From Bacteroidales bacterium (GTDB lineage: Bacteria > Bacteroidota > Bacteroidia > Bacteroidales > GCA-2748055): a stretch of 11,697 nt of DNA. A program made the translations under genes and the position numbers. Under the pieces are notes generated by a model. The model worked only from the letters and a program-made list of their open reading frames with translations. It made no database searches and had not been told where the DNA came from. The stretch is from positions 1 to 11,697 of the forward strand of contig JAGLTY010000030.1 of assembly GCA_023135025.1 (NCBI GenBank), written 5' to 3'. Below, piece by piece: positions 1-7,086 of this stretch (positions within the stretch are counted from its first letter, which is position 1; every line of letters begins with the position of its first letter).

Positions 1-1451
1 TTGGAGCGGAGCAGTAGTTCATCTGCCAGCTGTTCCAGTGCCGGAACCGTCTCCAGCTCCTCCTTCAGATCATAGATATTCTTAAGCTTAGCCAGGAACC
101 ACTTATCAATCATTGTCAGCTCATGAATCCTGTCGATGGTATAACCCTCGCTGAATGCCTTTTCGATCACCATGATCCGCATATCGGTGGGCTCAGAGAG
201 TTCCTTGTCGATCTCTTCAAACTCCATCTCATGATTGCCCACAAAACCGTGCATGCCCTGTCCGATCATCCGGATTCCTTTCTGGATAGACTCCTCAAAG
301 GTGCGTCCGATGGCCATCACCTCACCCACCGATTTCATACTTGAATCGATCAATTTGGAGACTCCCTGGAACTTATTGAGATCCCAGCGTGGAATTTTAC
401 AGACAATGTAATCCAGTGCTGGTTCGAAGAAGGCTGATGTGGTTTTGGTAATAGAGTTTCGCAGCTGGTGCAGTCCAAATCCCAATCCCAGTTTGGCTGC
501 TACGAAAGCCAGCGGGTAGCCGGTGGCCTTGCTGGCCAGGGCAGATGAACGGGAGAGACGTGCATTTACCTCAATGACGCGGTAATCCTCTGAATCGGGA
601 TCCAGTGCATACTGCACATTGCACTCACCGATGATACCGATGTGTCTGATAATATCGATGGAGAGCTTTCTCAGCTTGTGATATTCACTGTTGGTAAGGG
701 TTTGTGAGGGAGCGACCACGATGCTTTCACCGGTATGGATCCCCAATGGATCAAAATTCTCCATGTTACACACGGTGATGCAGTTGTCGAACCGGTCCCT
801 GACCACCTCATACTCCACCTCTTTCCACCCTTTCAGTGACTCTTCCAACAGGATCTGGGGAGAGTAGGAGAAGGCCTTTTTTGCCAGTTTGTCCAGGTCA
901 CTCCAGTTGTAGCAGAACCCACTTCCCTGTCCGCCCAGTGTATAGGCAGCGCGAATGATAATGGGAAAACCAAGCTCTACGGCTGCTTTATGGGCATCCT
1001 CTTTCGAAGTGACTGCAATACTTCGGGCTGTTTTTACATTGATTTCATCCAGTTTTTTCACGAAAAGTTCCCGGTCTTCGGTATCAATGATCGCCTGAAC
1101 AGGTGTCCCCAGCACCTGTACATTGTATTTTTCCAGAGTTCCCTCTTTATAGAGTGCTACCCCGCAGTTCAGCGCTGTCTGTCCGCCAAAAGCCAGTAAA
1201 ATTCCATCAGGCTTCTCTTTTTCGATGACCTTCTCAACAAAGTGAGGTGTGATCGGCAGGAAATAGATTTTATCGGCCACATCTTCGGAGGTCTGTACCG
1301 TTGCAATATTGGGATTGATAAGCACTGTAAACACGCCCTCTTCCCGCAGAGCCTTTAGGGCCTGGGATCCTGAATAATCGAATTCACCGGCCTCTCCGAT
1401 TTTTAGTGCTCCTGATCCAAGGATGATTACTTTGTGGGTTGACTCTTTCAT
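1..1451 (-). CDS. carB: Carbamoyl-phosphate synthase large subunit, N-terminal part (3' end outside window)
   Basis: CarB makes carbamoyl phosphate from bicarbonate, two ATP and ammonia channelled from CarA, feeding citrulline and pyrimidine synthesis in the cytoplasm. The reading frame runs from ATG at 1451 to the left edge without a stop: 483 codons of a protein that is usually about 1,070 residues. Visible are the N-terminal nucleotide-binding fold (GEFDYSGSQ, residues 22-30; [10 protein letters not shown], 88-97) and the first ATP-grasp domain (about 125-330), with LGGQGSG at 172-178. Likely metal ligands are Gln280, Glu294 ([20 protein letters not shown], 292-311) and Asn296. [18 protein letters not shown] (371-388) leads into the start of the oligomerisation domain. 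The wording resembles eukaryotic CAD/CPS1 ([15 protein letters not shown]) more than E. coli CarB (KIPRFNF, NPRVSRSS, recalled from memory). It diverges from argR across a shared operator region. No Shine-Dalgarno precedes the start. Identity is very secure; the rest of the gene is unseen. Confidence 0.97.
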   Translation of the reverse strand, partial: MKESTHKVIILGSGALKIGEAGEFDYSGSQALKALREEGVFTVLINPNIATVQTSEDVADKIYFLPITPHFVEKVIEKEKPDGILLAFGGQTALNCGVALYKEGTLEKYNVQVLGTPVQAIIDTEDRELFVKKLDEINVKTARSIAVTSKEDAHKAAVELGFPIIIRAAYTLGGQGSGFCYNWSDLDKLAKKAFSYSPQILLEESLKGWKEVEYEVVRDRFDNCITVCNMENFDPLGIHTGESIVVAPSQTLTNSEYHKLRKLSIDIIRHIGIIGECNVQYALDPDSEDYRVIEVNARLSRSSALASKATGYPLAFVAAKLGLGFGLHQLRNSITKTTSAFFEPALDYIVCKIPRWDLNKFQGVSKLIDSSMKSVGEVMAIGRTFEESIQKGIRMIGQGMHGFVGNHEMEFEEIDKELSEPTDMRIMVIEKAFSEGYTIDRIHELTMIDKWFLAKLKNIYDLKEELETVPALEQLADELLLRS

Positions 1452-1478
1452 GGAAATTGACTGTTTTTTGCGGGTTGT

Positions 1479-1494
1479 AAAAATATAAAAAAAA
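1479..1494. promoter_or_regulatory. A/T-rich tract, possible UP element of the argR operon promoter
   Basis: A nearly pure A/T stretch (taaaaatataaaaaaaa region) lies about 35-50 bp upstream of the plus-strand -7 element at 1529-1536. If transcription starts near 1541, the tract sits at roughly -47 to -62, where the RNA polymerase alpha C-terminal domain contacts A-tracts. This is positional inference only. The tract also lies within the predicted 5' untranslated leader of carB on the other strand, so it may instead simply be A/T-rich leader sequence. Confidence 0.35.
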
Positions 1495-1522
1495 GCTGAG
1501 AGAATGGCATCTGTTCGGAATA

Positions 1523-1540
1523 AATGTATAAATTTGCATT
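1523..1540. promoter_or_regulatory. ARG-box-like ArgR operator, box 1
   Basis: The 18-mer AATGTATAAATTTGCATT fits the ArgR operator pattern W-N-TGNAT-WWWW-NNNCA-N-W known from E. coli ARG boxes, with an imperfect right half-site. Its first eleven bases repeat exactly in box 2, 21 bp downstream, within a 12-bp direct repeat (AAATGTATAAAT at 1522-1533 and 1543-1554). The box lies directly upstream of an argR-family gene and fully contains the plus-strand -7 promoter element. Binding would therefore block RNA polymerase. Binding itself is inferred. Confidence 0.75.
1529..1536 (+). promoter_or_regulatory. Bacteroidota-type -7 promoter element for the argR operon
   Basis: TAAATTTG matches the Bacteroidota primary-sigma -7 consensus TAnnTTTG exactly. 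It lies 32 bp upstream of the argR ATG, predicting a transcription start near 1541 and a leader of about 28 nt. No convincing -33 TTTG motif is visible about 20 bp upstream; the region reads atggcatctgttcgg. The element lies wholly inside ARG box 1. Confidence 0.6.
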
Positions 1541-1541
1541 T

Positions 1542-1549
1542 CAAATGTA
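1542..1549 (-). promoter_or_regulatory. Bacteroidota-type -7 promoter element for carB
   Basis: Read on the minus strand this is TACATTTG, an exact match to TAnnTTTG, about 90 bp upstream of the carB ATG. It covers the 3-bp spacer between the two ARG boxes and the edge of box 2, so the same ArgR complex would cover it. Only a weak T-run (about 1571-1576, inside argR) is placed to act as a -33 element, so this call is less certain than its plus-strand partner. Confidence 0.45.
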
Positions 1550-1561
1550 TAAATATACATG
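1544..1561. promoter_or_regulatory. ARG-box-like ArgR operator, box 2
   Basis: AATGTATAAATATACATG contains a perfect inverted repeat of ATGTATA around a 2-bp centre (1545-1560). It fits the ARG-box layout TGNAT-WWWW-ATNCA. It is separated from box 1 by 3 bp, giving a 21-bp centre-to-centre distance, the same spacing as the paired ARG boxes that one ArgR hexamer contacts in E. coli. It would overlap the predicted transcription start of the argR operon. Confidence 0.8.
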
Positions 1562-1568
1562 AACCGAC

Positions 1569-2045
1569 ATGAAAAACAGGAACGAGCGTTTAATGGAGAT
1601 CCGCCGGCTAATCGGCAACCGGAATATTTCCAGTCAGGAAGAGTTATTGAAGATCCTGGAGAAGCAGGGATATGAAATGACCCAGGCTACACTCTCCAGG
1701 GACCTGAAGTATCTGAAGGTGGCCAAAATGCCGGACAATCAAGCCGGGTATGTATATATCCTGCCCGATAAGGAGAAGGTGGTGGAGGAAGCAGAGCTGT
1801 CGGGTAAGGGACTCAATGGCCTGATTTCACTTGATTTTGCCCAGGGGATGGCTATCCTGAAAACCTTGCCGGGTCATGCCAGCAGTATTGCATATACCCT
1901 CGACAATCTGGATGCTTACGAAATAGCCGGAACCATAGCCGGGGATGATACAATCTTGCTGATTCCACGTGATGGAGTATCACAGTCCGATCTGGCGAAT
2001 CTATTAAAATTAAGGATGCCGGGTCTGGCACAAAATAACGAATAA
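1569..2045 (+). CDS. argR: Arginine repressor ArgR
   Basis: This is a 158-residue ArgR/AhrC-family regulator, a typical length. The N-terminal winged helix-turn-helix (about 5-70) carries [14 protein letters not shown] (38-51), the family's DNA-recognition helix. The C-terminal hexamerisation and arginine-binding domain (about 85-155) has TLPGHAS (99-105) and GTIAGDDTI (121-129), whose Asp-Asp pair contacts the arginine co-repressor in characterised members. It is the first gene of the operon and lies 8 nt after the nearest operator, so it very likely represses itself, the downstream arginine/proline genes and the divergent carB when arginine is plentiful. The ATG at 1569 is the only in-frame start that gives the full DNA-binding domain. 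The stop overlaps the next start by one base (TAATG), suggesting coupled translation. Confidence 0.95.
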   Translation: MKNRNERLMEIRRLIGNRNISSQEELLKILEKQGYEMTQATLSRDLKYLKVAKMPDNQAGYVYILPDKEKVVEEAELSGKGLNGLISLDFAQGMAILKTLPGHASSIAYTLDNLDAYEIAGTIAGDDTILLIPRDGVSQSDLANLLKLRMPGLAQNNE

Positions 2046-2644
2046 TGGTACAGGATATAGAGATCACCATCGCGTCGGAGGCACACCTCGATTATGTGCC
2101 TGAAATCGAGAACGCATTATATCAGGCATCCCTGCAGAAGGGGACCGGGATCGCGGTCAGAAGCAGAGCATATATATTAAAAAGAATTGAGGAGGGAAAG
2201 GCTGTCATTGCTCTGGGTAATAAGGGAAAATGGGCTGGATTCTGCTATATTGAATCATGGGGTCACAATAAATATGTGGCTAACAGTGGACTGATTGTAT
2301 CCTCTGAGTTCAGGGGGGTCGGGCTGGCCAGTGAGATCAAGAAGCGGGCGCTTGAACTATCGGCACTGCTTTTCCCCGGGGCCCAACTTTTTGGCCTGAC
2401 CACCAGCCTGGCGGTGATGAAAATCAACAACGGGCTGGGATATAAACCGGTTACCTTCTCCGAACTTACAGATGATGACCAGTTCTGGAAAGGGTGTGAA
2501 ACCTGTCCTTACTATGATATCCTGGTGAGAACAAAGCGTGACGACTGCCTTTGCACGGCCATGATTATGGATCCTGCAGAGAAGAAAAAGATGAACGGAG
2601 AGGCAAAAGCTTCCGGTATTAAAGTAAAAATCAATCATACCTGA
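2045..2644 (+). CDS. GNAT-family N-acyltransferase of the arginine cluster (candidate N-acylglutamate synthase)
   Basis: This is a 199-residue GCN5-related acyltransferase. The acyl-CoA pyrophosphate-binding loop is visible as SSEFRGVGLASEIKKRA (86-102), preceded by the beta-strand NSGLIVSS (80-87). Proteins of this type sit between argR and argG in Bacteroidota arginine clusters, as recalled from such genomes. By position it is the best candidate for the first step, acetylation or succinylation of glutamate. It lacks the amino-acid-kinase domain of classical E. coli ArgA, and its substrate cannot be read from sequence. The C-terminus carries four cysteines in a C-x2-C (151, 154) ... C-x-C (168, 170) pattern that is not part of the GNAT fold and may bind a metal. 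The tail (175-199) is lysine-rich. It overlaps argR by one base and ends 11 nt before argG. Confidence 0.85.
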   Translation: MVQDIEITIASEAHLDYVPEIENALYQASLQKGTGIAVRSRAYILKRIEEGKAVIALGNKGKWAGFCYIESWGHNKYVANSGLIVSSEFRGVGLASEIKKRALELSALLFPGAQLFGLTTSLAVMKINNGLGYKPVTFSELTDDDQFWKGCETCPYYDILVRTKRDDCLCTAMIMDPAEKKKMNGEAKASGIKVKINHT

Positions 2645-2655
2645 TCTATAGTATT

Positions 2656-3861
2656 ATGAAGAAGCAAAAAGTATTACTGGCCTTTAGTGGCGGACTGGAT
2701 ACCACCTTCTGCGCAGTTTACCTCGCGCGGGAAAAAGATATGGAAGTACATTCGGCTATTGTAAATACCGGTGGATTTCCTGCAGAGGAGTTGGATCATA
2801 TTGCTTCACATGCAAAAAAACTTGGGACCGCCTCTCACCAGGTACTGGATGTGACAGCCGATTATTATAACCGTTGTATTCGGTATATGATTTTTGGAAA
2901 TGCACTCAGAAACAGGAGTTATCCCCTTTCGGTGAGCTCTGAACGTACCTTCCAGGCCATTGCACTGGTGGAGTATGCTAGGCAAAACGGTTTCAAATAT
3001 ATTGCGCATGGATCCACAGCCGCGGGAAATGACCAGGTGCGGTTCGATTTAGTAATCCAGGTACTGGCTCCCGAGATTGGGATCATTACCCCCATCAGGG
3101 ATCTGCAAATTTCAAGAGAAGAAGAGATTGATTACCTGAGAAAGGCGGGGATTGAGATGAACTGGAGCAAAGTGGAATACTCCATCAACCAGGGAATCTG
3201 GGGAACCAGTGTGGGAGGAAAGGAGACACTAACTTCCACGGATGAGTTGCCTTCGGAGGCCTATCCCACTCCCATGGAGAAATCGGGTTCAGAAACAGTC
3301 ACCATCGGATTTGACCAGGGCGAACCAGTAAGTCTCAACGGACAACTACTGGAGCCGCTGCTGGTTATCCTGGAGCTTGAGAAGTTGGCCGCTCCCTGGG
3401 GTGTTGGACGGGATGTACATGTGGGTGATACCATCATCGGGATCAAGGGCCGGGTGGGATTCGAGGCTGCTGCTGCACGGATGATTATTGATGCACACCT
3501 GGCACTGGAAAAGCATGTGCTTACCCGGTGGCAGCTGCACTGGAAGGAGCAGATTGGACAGTGGTACGGCATGTTTGTACATGAGGCGCAATATTTGGAG
3601 CCGGTGATGCGCGACCTGGAGTCGTTCCTGGAATCGTCCCAAAAAAATGTATCCGGAGAGGTTAGCCTCAGGCTCCGCCCATACAGTTTTTCAGTGACAG
3701 GGGTGGAGAGCCCATACGACCTGATGAATGCCTCCTTTGCCACATACGGGGAGATGAACAAAGCATGGAGTGCTGAAGAGGTAAATGGTTTTACACGGAT
3801 ATTGGGAAACCAGCAGCGGATCTGGTTTGATGTGAATGGAACTGGTGATCTAATGAAATAG
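2656..3861 (+). CDS. argG: Argininosuccinate synthase
   Basis: ArgG condenses citrulline and aspartate with ATP to give argininosuccinate, the penultimate step of arginine synthesis. The 401-residue length is normal. The N-terminal ATP-pyrophosphatase P-loop reads SGGLDTT (11-17; usually SGGLDTS), and the ATP/citrulline site shows AHGSTAAGNDQVRFD (about 118-132; usually AHGSTGKGNDQ or similar). YSINQGIWGTSVGGKET (about 175-191) belongs to the substrate-binding synthetase domain. The SGGLDTT and STAAGN wording differs slightly from the textbook motifs but keeps the key Gly, Asp and Asn residues, so activity is expected. The ATG at 2656 follows the GNAT stop by 11 nt with no Shine-Dalgarno. It is separated from argH by proC and argE, in the same transcription unit. 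Confidence 0.96.
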   Translation: MKKQKVLLAFSGGLDTTFCAVYLAREKDMEVHSAIVNTGGFPAEELDHIASHAKKLGTASHQVLDVTADYYNRCIRYMIFGNALRNRSYPLSVSSERTFQAIALVEYARQNGFKYIAHGSTAAGNDQVRFDLVIQVLAPEIGIITPIRDLQISREEEIDYLRKAGIEMNWSKVEYSINQGIWGTSVGGKETLTSTDELPSEAYPTPMEKSGSETVTIGFDQGEPVSLNGQLLEPLLVILELEKLAAPWGVGRDVHVGDTIIGIKGRVGFEAAAARMIIDAHLALEKHVLTRWQLHWKEQIGQWYGMFVHEAQYLEPVMRDLESFLESSQKNVSGEVSLRLRPYSFSVTGVESPYDLMNASFATYGEMNKAWSAEEVNGFTRILGNQQRIWFDVNGTGDLMK

Positions 3862-3890
3862 TGTGCATGAAAAAATAAAAAGGATCAGAG

Positions 3891-4679
3891 ATGAAAAAAA
3901 TTGGAATCATAGGTGCCGGAAACATTGGATGCGCCATTGCGAAGGGGATGGTATTGCAAAAAGTTATAGAACCTTCGAACCTGTTTCTCTCCAGGAAACG
4001 GAATGGTTTACTGGCGGACCAGAAAAAGGAGGGCTTTGCGGTCACCGATAACCACACCCTGGTTTCGAAATGTGATGTGATCATACTGGCTGTTCTGCCC
4101 GGACAGGCAAAGGAGGTTATTCTGGACCTGAAAGGGTTGTTGCAGGGTGAGGATAAACTGCTGGTAAGTGTGGTCTCCGCGGTAAGCATCCAGGAGTTAA
4201 AGGAGTGGAGCGGCAACCAAACAGAGGTGGTCAGGATCATGCCCAATACTGCTGTAGAGTATGGAGCCAGTATGACCTGTATTGCAGGTGAAGAGGAGCA
4301 GGCCGTGAACCTGGTCAAATCCATGTTTGATCCGCTAGGGCAGACCATGGTGATAAAGGAGCAACTGATGCCAGCAGCTACCATCCTTGCCGCCTGTGGT
4401 ATCGCTTTTTTCCTTCGCTTTATCAGAGCGGTCTCCCAGGGTGGAATCCAGATTGGATTTCATGCCGAGGAGGCGGGGAAAATTGCTGCTCAAACGGCTC
4501 TGGGAGCGGCCGAGCTATTGATGCAGACAGAGAACCACCCTGAAACGGAAATTGACCGGGTGACCACCCCCATGGGCTGCACCATATCAGGCTTGAACGA
4601 GATGGAGCATTTTGGATTAAGTTCTTCCATGATCAAGGGCATCGTCAAATCTTATTCCGAGATCAGTGACCTGAAATGA
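3891..4679 (+). CDS. proC: Pyrroline-5-carboxylate reductase
   Basis: ProC reduces pyrroline-5-carboxylate to proline with NAD(P)H, the last step of proline synthesis. It is 262 residues, close to the family norm. The Rossmann nucleotide-binding loop is IIGAGNIGCAIAKG (6-19), followed by AVLP (67-70) and MPNT (117-120). The C-terminal dimerisation/substrate domain holds AACGIAFFLRFIRA (167-180) and VTTPMGCTISGLNEME (224-239), the ProC signature. Two positions differ from the common form: ACGIA replaces SGSGPA, and TTPMGCT replaces TTPGGCT. A weak AGGA lies 6 nt before the ATG at 3891. Its stop overlaps the argE start by 4 nt (ATGA), a sign of coupled translation. Its partners ProB and ProA lie at the operon's end, so the proline genes are split by argE and argH. 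Confidence 0.95.
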   Translation: MKKIGIIGAGNIGCAIAKGMVLQKVIEPSNLFLSRKRNGLLADQKKEGFAVTDNHTLVSKCDVIILAVLPGQAKEVILDLKGLLQGEDKLLVSVVSAVSIQELKEWSGNQTEVVRIMPNTAVEYGASMTCIAGEEEQAVNLVKSMFDPLGQTMVIKEQLMPAATILAACGIAFFLRFIRAVSQGGIQIGFHAEEAGKIAAQTALGAAELLMQTENHPETEIDRVTTPMGCTISGLNEMEHFGLSSSMIKGIVKSYSEISDLK

Positions 4680-5725
4680 GCGGAGAGATACAATATATCG
4701 ACCTGTTACTGGAGATGCTCTCCATACCTGCTGTCAGCAAGGAGGAGGCACAGCGTTCCGATTTCCTGGAAAGTTACATGAAGGGAATGGGGTGGCCGGT
4801 CAGACGGATACAACATAATTTGCTGGTGGGAGAACCGGGTGCACCCGGAGCTGCAGTGCTTCTGAATTCACATATGGATACGGTCCCCCCTGTGGAGGGC
4901 TGGAAATCCGATCCTTTTTGCCCGGTGGAGAGAGGGGAGAAGATCATGGGCCTTGGAAGTAATGATGCCGGGGCTTCGGTAGTGACGATGATGGCAACTT
5001 ATCATCAAATGAGAGAGCGACTGGGGAAGAGAATGAACCTGATGTTGTTGATCAGTGCTGAGGAGGAGGTGTCGGGGAGCAACGGAATTACCTCGGTGTT
5101 GCCAATAGTTGGAGAATTGCAGGCGGTGATTGTGGGTGAGCCCACAGGAATGGCCCCGGCTGTTGCCGAACGGGGTTTGATGGTTCTGGATGGAGAGGTA
5201 GGTGGGAAGGCGGGCCATGCTGCACGTAATGAAGGGAAGAATGCCATCTATGAAGCTATAGAAGATGTGGGAGCTATTGGACAGCTGGAATTCACTGAAG
5301 AGTCGGAGTGGCTTCCCCGTCCCGGCGCACAGGTGACCATGATTTCGGCGGGCACCCGCCACAATGTGGTACCCGACATCTGCCGGTATGTGGTGGATGT
5401 AAGAAGTAATGACCGGTACGGGAACGAAAGATTGCTGAAGATGATCCGGTCGGTATGTAAAGCAGAACTGACCCCACGATCGACCCGTCTGAAATCATCG
5501 GGACTGGATCGTGACCATCTCCTGATGAAAGCCATCCATGCCGTCGGACTGGAGCCTTTTGGTTCATCTACCCTGTCGGATATGGCACTGATTCCATATC
5601 CTGCTGTCAAGATGGGGCCGGGTGAATCGTCACGCTCCCATACAGCCGGGGAGTATATTTTAAAGAGTGAGTTGGAGCAGGGAGTGGAGGGTTACTGCCG
5701 GTTCCTGGAACATATAGAGGTATAA
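4676..5725 (+). CDS. argE: M20-family N-acylornithine/N-acylcitrulline deacylase (ArgE type)
   Basis: This is a 349-residue zinc metallopeptidase-fold deacylase. Metal-site motifs are all present: NSHMDT (64-69, His66), GSNDAGAS (94-101, bridging Asp97), SAEEE (127-131, with the general-base and metal-ligand Glu pair), VGEPTG (153-158) and SRSHTAGEY (319-327, His322). A lid/dimerisation domain spans about 165-275. In E. coli, ArgE removes acetate from N-acetylornithine. In Bacteroides, carbamoylation acts on N-succinylornithine, so the deacylase there works on an N-acylcitrulline; which substrate applies here cannot be read from sequence. DapE and LysK are related alternatives, but the location between proC and argH favours arginine synthesis. 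It overlaps proC by 4 nt. Confidence 0.85.
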   Translation: MSGEIQYIDLLLEMLSIPAVSKEEAQRSDFLESYMKGMGWPVRRIQHNLLVGEPGAPGAAVLLNSHMDTVPPVEGWKSDPFCPVERGEKIMGLGSNDAGASVVTMMATYHQMRERLGKRMNLMLLISAEEEVSGSNGITSVLPIVGELQAVIVGEPTGMAPAVAERGLMVLDGEVGGKAGHAARNEGKNAIYEAIEDVGAIGQLEFTEESEWLPRPGAQVTMISAGTRHNVVPDICRYVVDVRSNDRYGNERLLKMIRSVCKAELTPRSTRLKSSGLDRDHLLMKAIHAVGLEPFGSSTLSDMALIPYPAVKMGPGESSRSHTAGEYILKSELEQGVEGYCRFLEHIEV

Positions 5726-5733
5726 GGGAGGAT
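5724..5733 (+). promoter_or_regulatory. Strong Shine-Dalgarno-like site before argH
   Basis: AAGGGAGGAT overlaps the argE stop codon. Its GGAGG core ends 8 nt before the argH ATG, ideal spacing for pairing with the 16S anti-Shine-Dalgarno. Most other starts in this window have no such sequence, which is usual for Bacteroidota, so this purine-rich site stands out and supports the start at 5740. Confidence 0.55.
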
Positions 5734-5739
5734 AACCAC

Positions 5740-7086
5740 ATGAAACTTTGGGACAAAGAGATATCGACCGAACAGAGCATCCTGGCATTTACTACGGGCA
5801 AAGATCCACTATATGATCTTGAGCTGGCCCCTTACGATGTAGTTGGATCCATGGCGCATACCATTATGCTGGCCGAGACAGGACTGATAGGGAAAAAAGA
5901 GGCGGCGCAACTTCTGGTTGAAATGGATCAACTTTACAGGGAGGCCATGGAAGGAAAATTGCTACTGGAGCCTGGTGTGGAGGATATCCATTCGCAGGTG
6001 GAGATGGTTTTGACCCGGAAGCTGGGTGACACGGGAAAGAAGATCCATACGGGCCGTTCACGGAATGACCAGGTGATGGTCGATGTGAAACTTTTTTTGC
6101 GGGATGAGATCAAAGAGGTGGCTGCAGGAACCCGGAAACTGGCAGATATGTTGCTGAAACAGGCGGAGACCCATAAGGATGTGCTGATGCCCGGTTATAC
6201 ACATATGCAGGTGGCCATGCCCTCCTCTTTCGGGCTCTGGTTCGGTGGTTATGCAGAGGCCCTGGCCGATGATCTGACCTACATGCAGGGGATCCATGCG
6301 GTAGTCAACCAGAATCCCCTGGGCTCGGCTGCTGGTTTTGGCTCCTCTTTTCCGGTTAACAGGGAGCTGACCACCAGCCTGCTGGCTTTTGAGGAGATGC
6401 ATATCAGCTCAGTCAATGCACAGATGAACCGCGGGAAAACCGAATGGTATGTCGGTACCGGGATTGGTGCAGTGGCTTCGACCTTGGCCCGGCTGGCCAT
6501 GGATGCGGTGCTCTTTATGGGACAGAATTTCCGCTTTATCTCTCTTCCCCCGGAGTTGACCACCGGCTCCTCCATTATGCCCCATAAAAAGAATCCCGAT
6601 GTGCTGGAACTGCTCCGGGCGAAGTGCAATCGCCTGACCATGGTTGCTTCTGAGGTGTTAGCAGTGACGGGAAACCTGATTTCGGGTTACCATCGCGATT
6701 TCCAGGTGCTGAAGGAGATACTCCACCCGGCGCTGGAAGAGTTGAAAATCTGCCTGGAGATGATGCATTATGTGGTGAAGCAAATGGAGATCAATAAAGA
6801 TATTTTAAACAGTGATACCTACCTCTATATCTACTCGGTAGAGGAGGTCAATAAAAAAGTACAGGCGGGAACTCCCTTCAGGGATGCATACCGGGAAGTG
6901 GCATCTGAAATCGACAGTGGTCGTTACAGGCCCGGCCGGGACCATGCCTATACACACATTGGTAGTATTGGTAATCCCGGATTAGCAGAGATCGAGGCAA
7001 AGCTGGAAAAGGCGTATGGAGGTTTTCGATTTGTAAACAGTGCAGAGGTTGTAAATCGTTTAAGTAACTATTTCGGAAAGTCATGA
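5740..7086 (+). CDS. argH: Argininosuccinate lyase
   Basis: ArgH splits argininosuccinate into arginine and fumarate, the final step of arginine synthesis. The 448-residue protein belongs to the fumarase/aspartase superfamily. The three conserved regions are present: IHTGRSRNDQV (102-112), GYTHMQVAMPSS (152-163) and the superfamily signature TTGSSIMPHKKNPD (274-287), which includes the mobile loop with the catalytic serine (277/278). The opening MKLWDK and the PHKKNPD form (E. coli has PQKKNPD) are typical of Bacteroidota homologues as I recall them. The start at 5740 gives this N-terminus and is preceded by a good Shine-Dalgarno. Its stop overlaps the proB start by 4 nt (ATGA). No key residue appears lost. 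Confidence 0.97.
   Translation: MKLWDKEISTEQSILAFTTGKDPLYDLELAPYDVVGSMAHTIMLAETGLIGKKEAAQLLVEMDQLYREAMEGKLLLEPGVEDIHSQVEMVLTRKLGDTGKKIHTGRSRNDQVMVDVKLFLRDEIKEVAAGTRKLADMLLKQAETHKDVLMPGYTHMQVAMPSSFGLWFGGYAEALADDLTYMQGIHAVVNQNPLGSAAGFGSSFPVNRELTTSLLAFEEMHISSVNAQMNRGKTEWYVGTGIGAVASTLARLAMDAVLFMGQNFRFISLPPELTTGSSIMPHKKNPDVLELLRAKCNRLTMVASEVLAVTGNLISGYHRDFQVLKEILHPALEELKICLEMMHYVVKQMEINKDILNSDTYLYIYSVEEVNKKVQAGTPFRDAYREVASEIDSGRYRPGRDHAYTHIGSIGNPGLAEIEAKLEKAYGGFRFVNSAEVVNRLSNYFGKS

Noticed and set aside
1461..1494. T-run and A-run in the carB-argR gap as a terminator
   Set aside because: No stable GC stem precedes either run, and both neighbouring genes start here, so a terminator is not expected.
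3261..3761. 166-codon minus-strand open frame opposite argG
   Set aside because: Serine- and proline-rich shadow translation with no family resemblance, entirely inside argG.
3863..4051. Small 62-codon frame starting just after the argG stop
   Set aside because: It overlaps the proC start in another frame, and its translation is a frame-shifted copy of the proC 5' end. proC itself is intact, so this is neither a separate gene nor a frameshift.
4676..5725. Assignment of the M20 protein as DapE (lysine pathway) or LysK
   Set aside because: The metal motifs are shared across these families, but the position in an arginine/proline operon between proC and argH makes an ArgE-type role far more likely.
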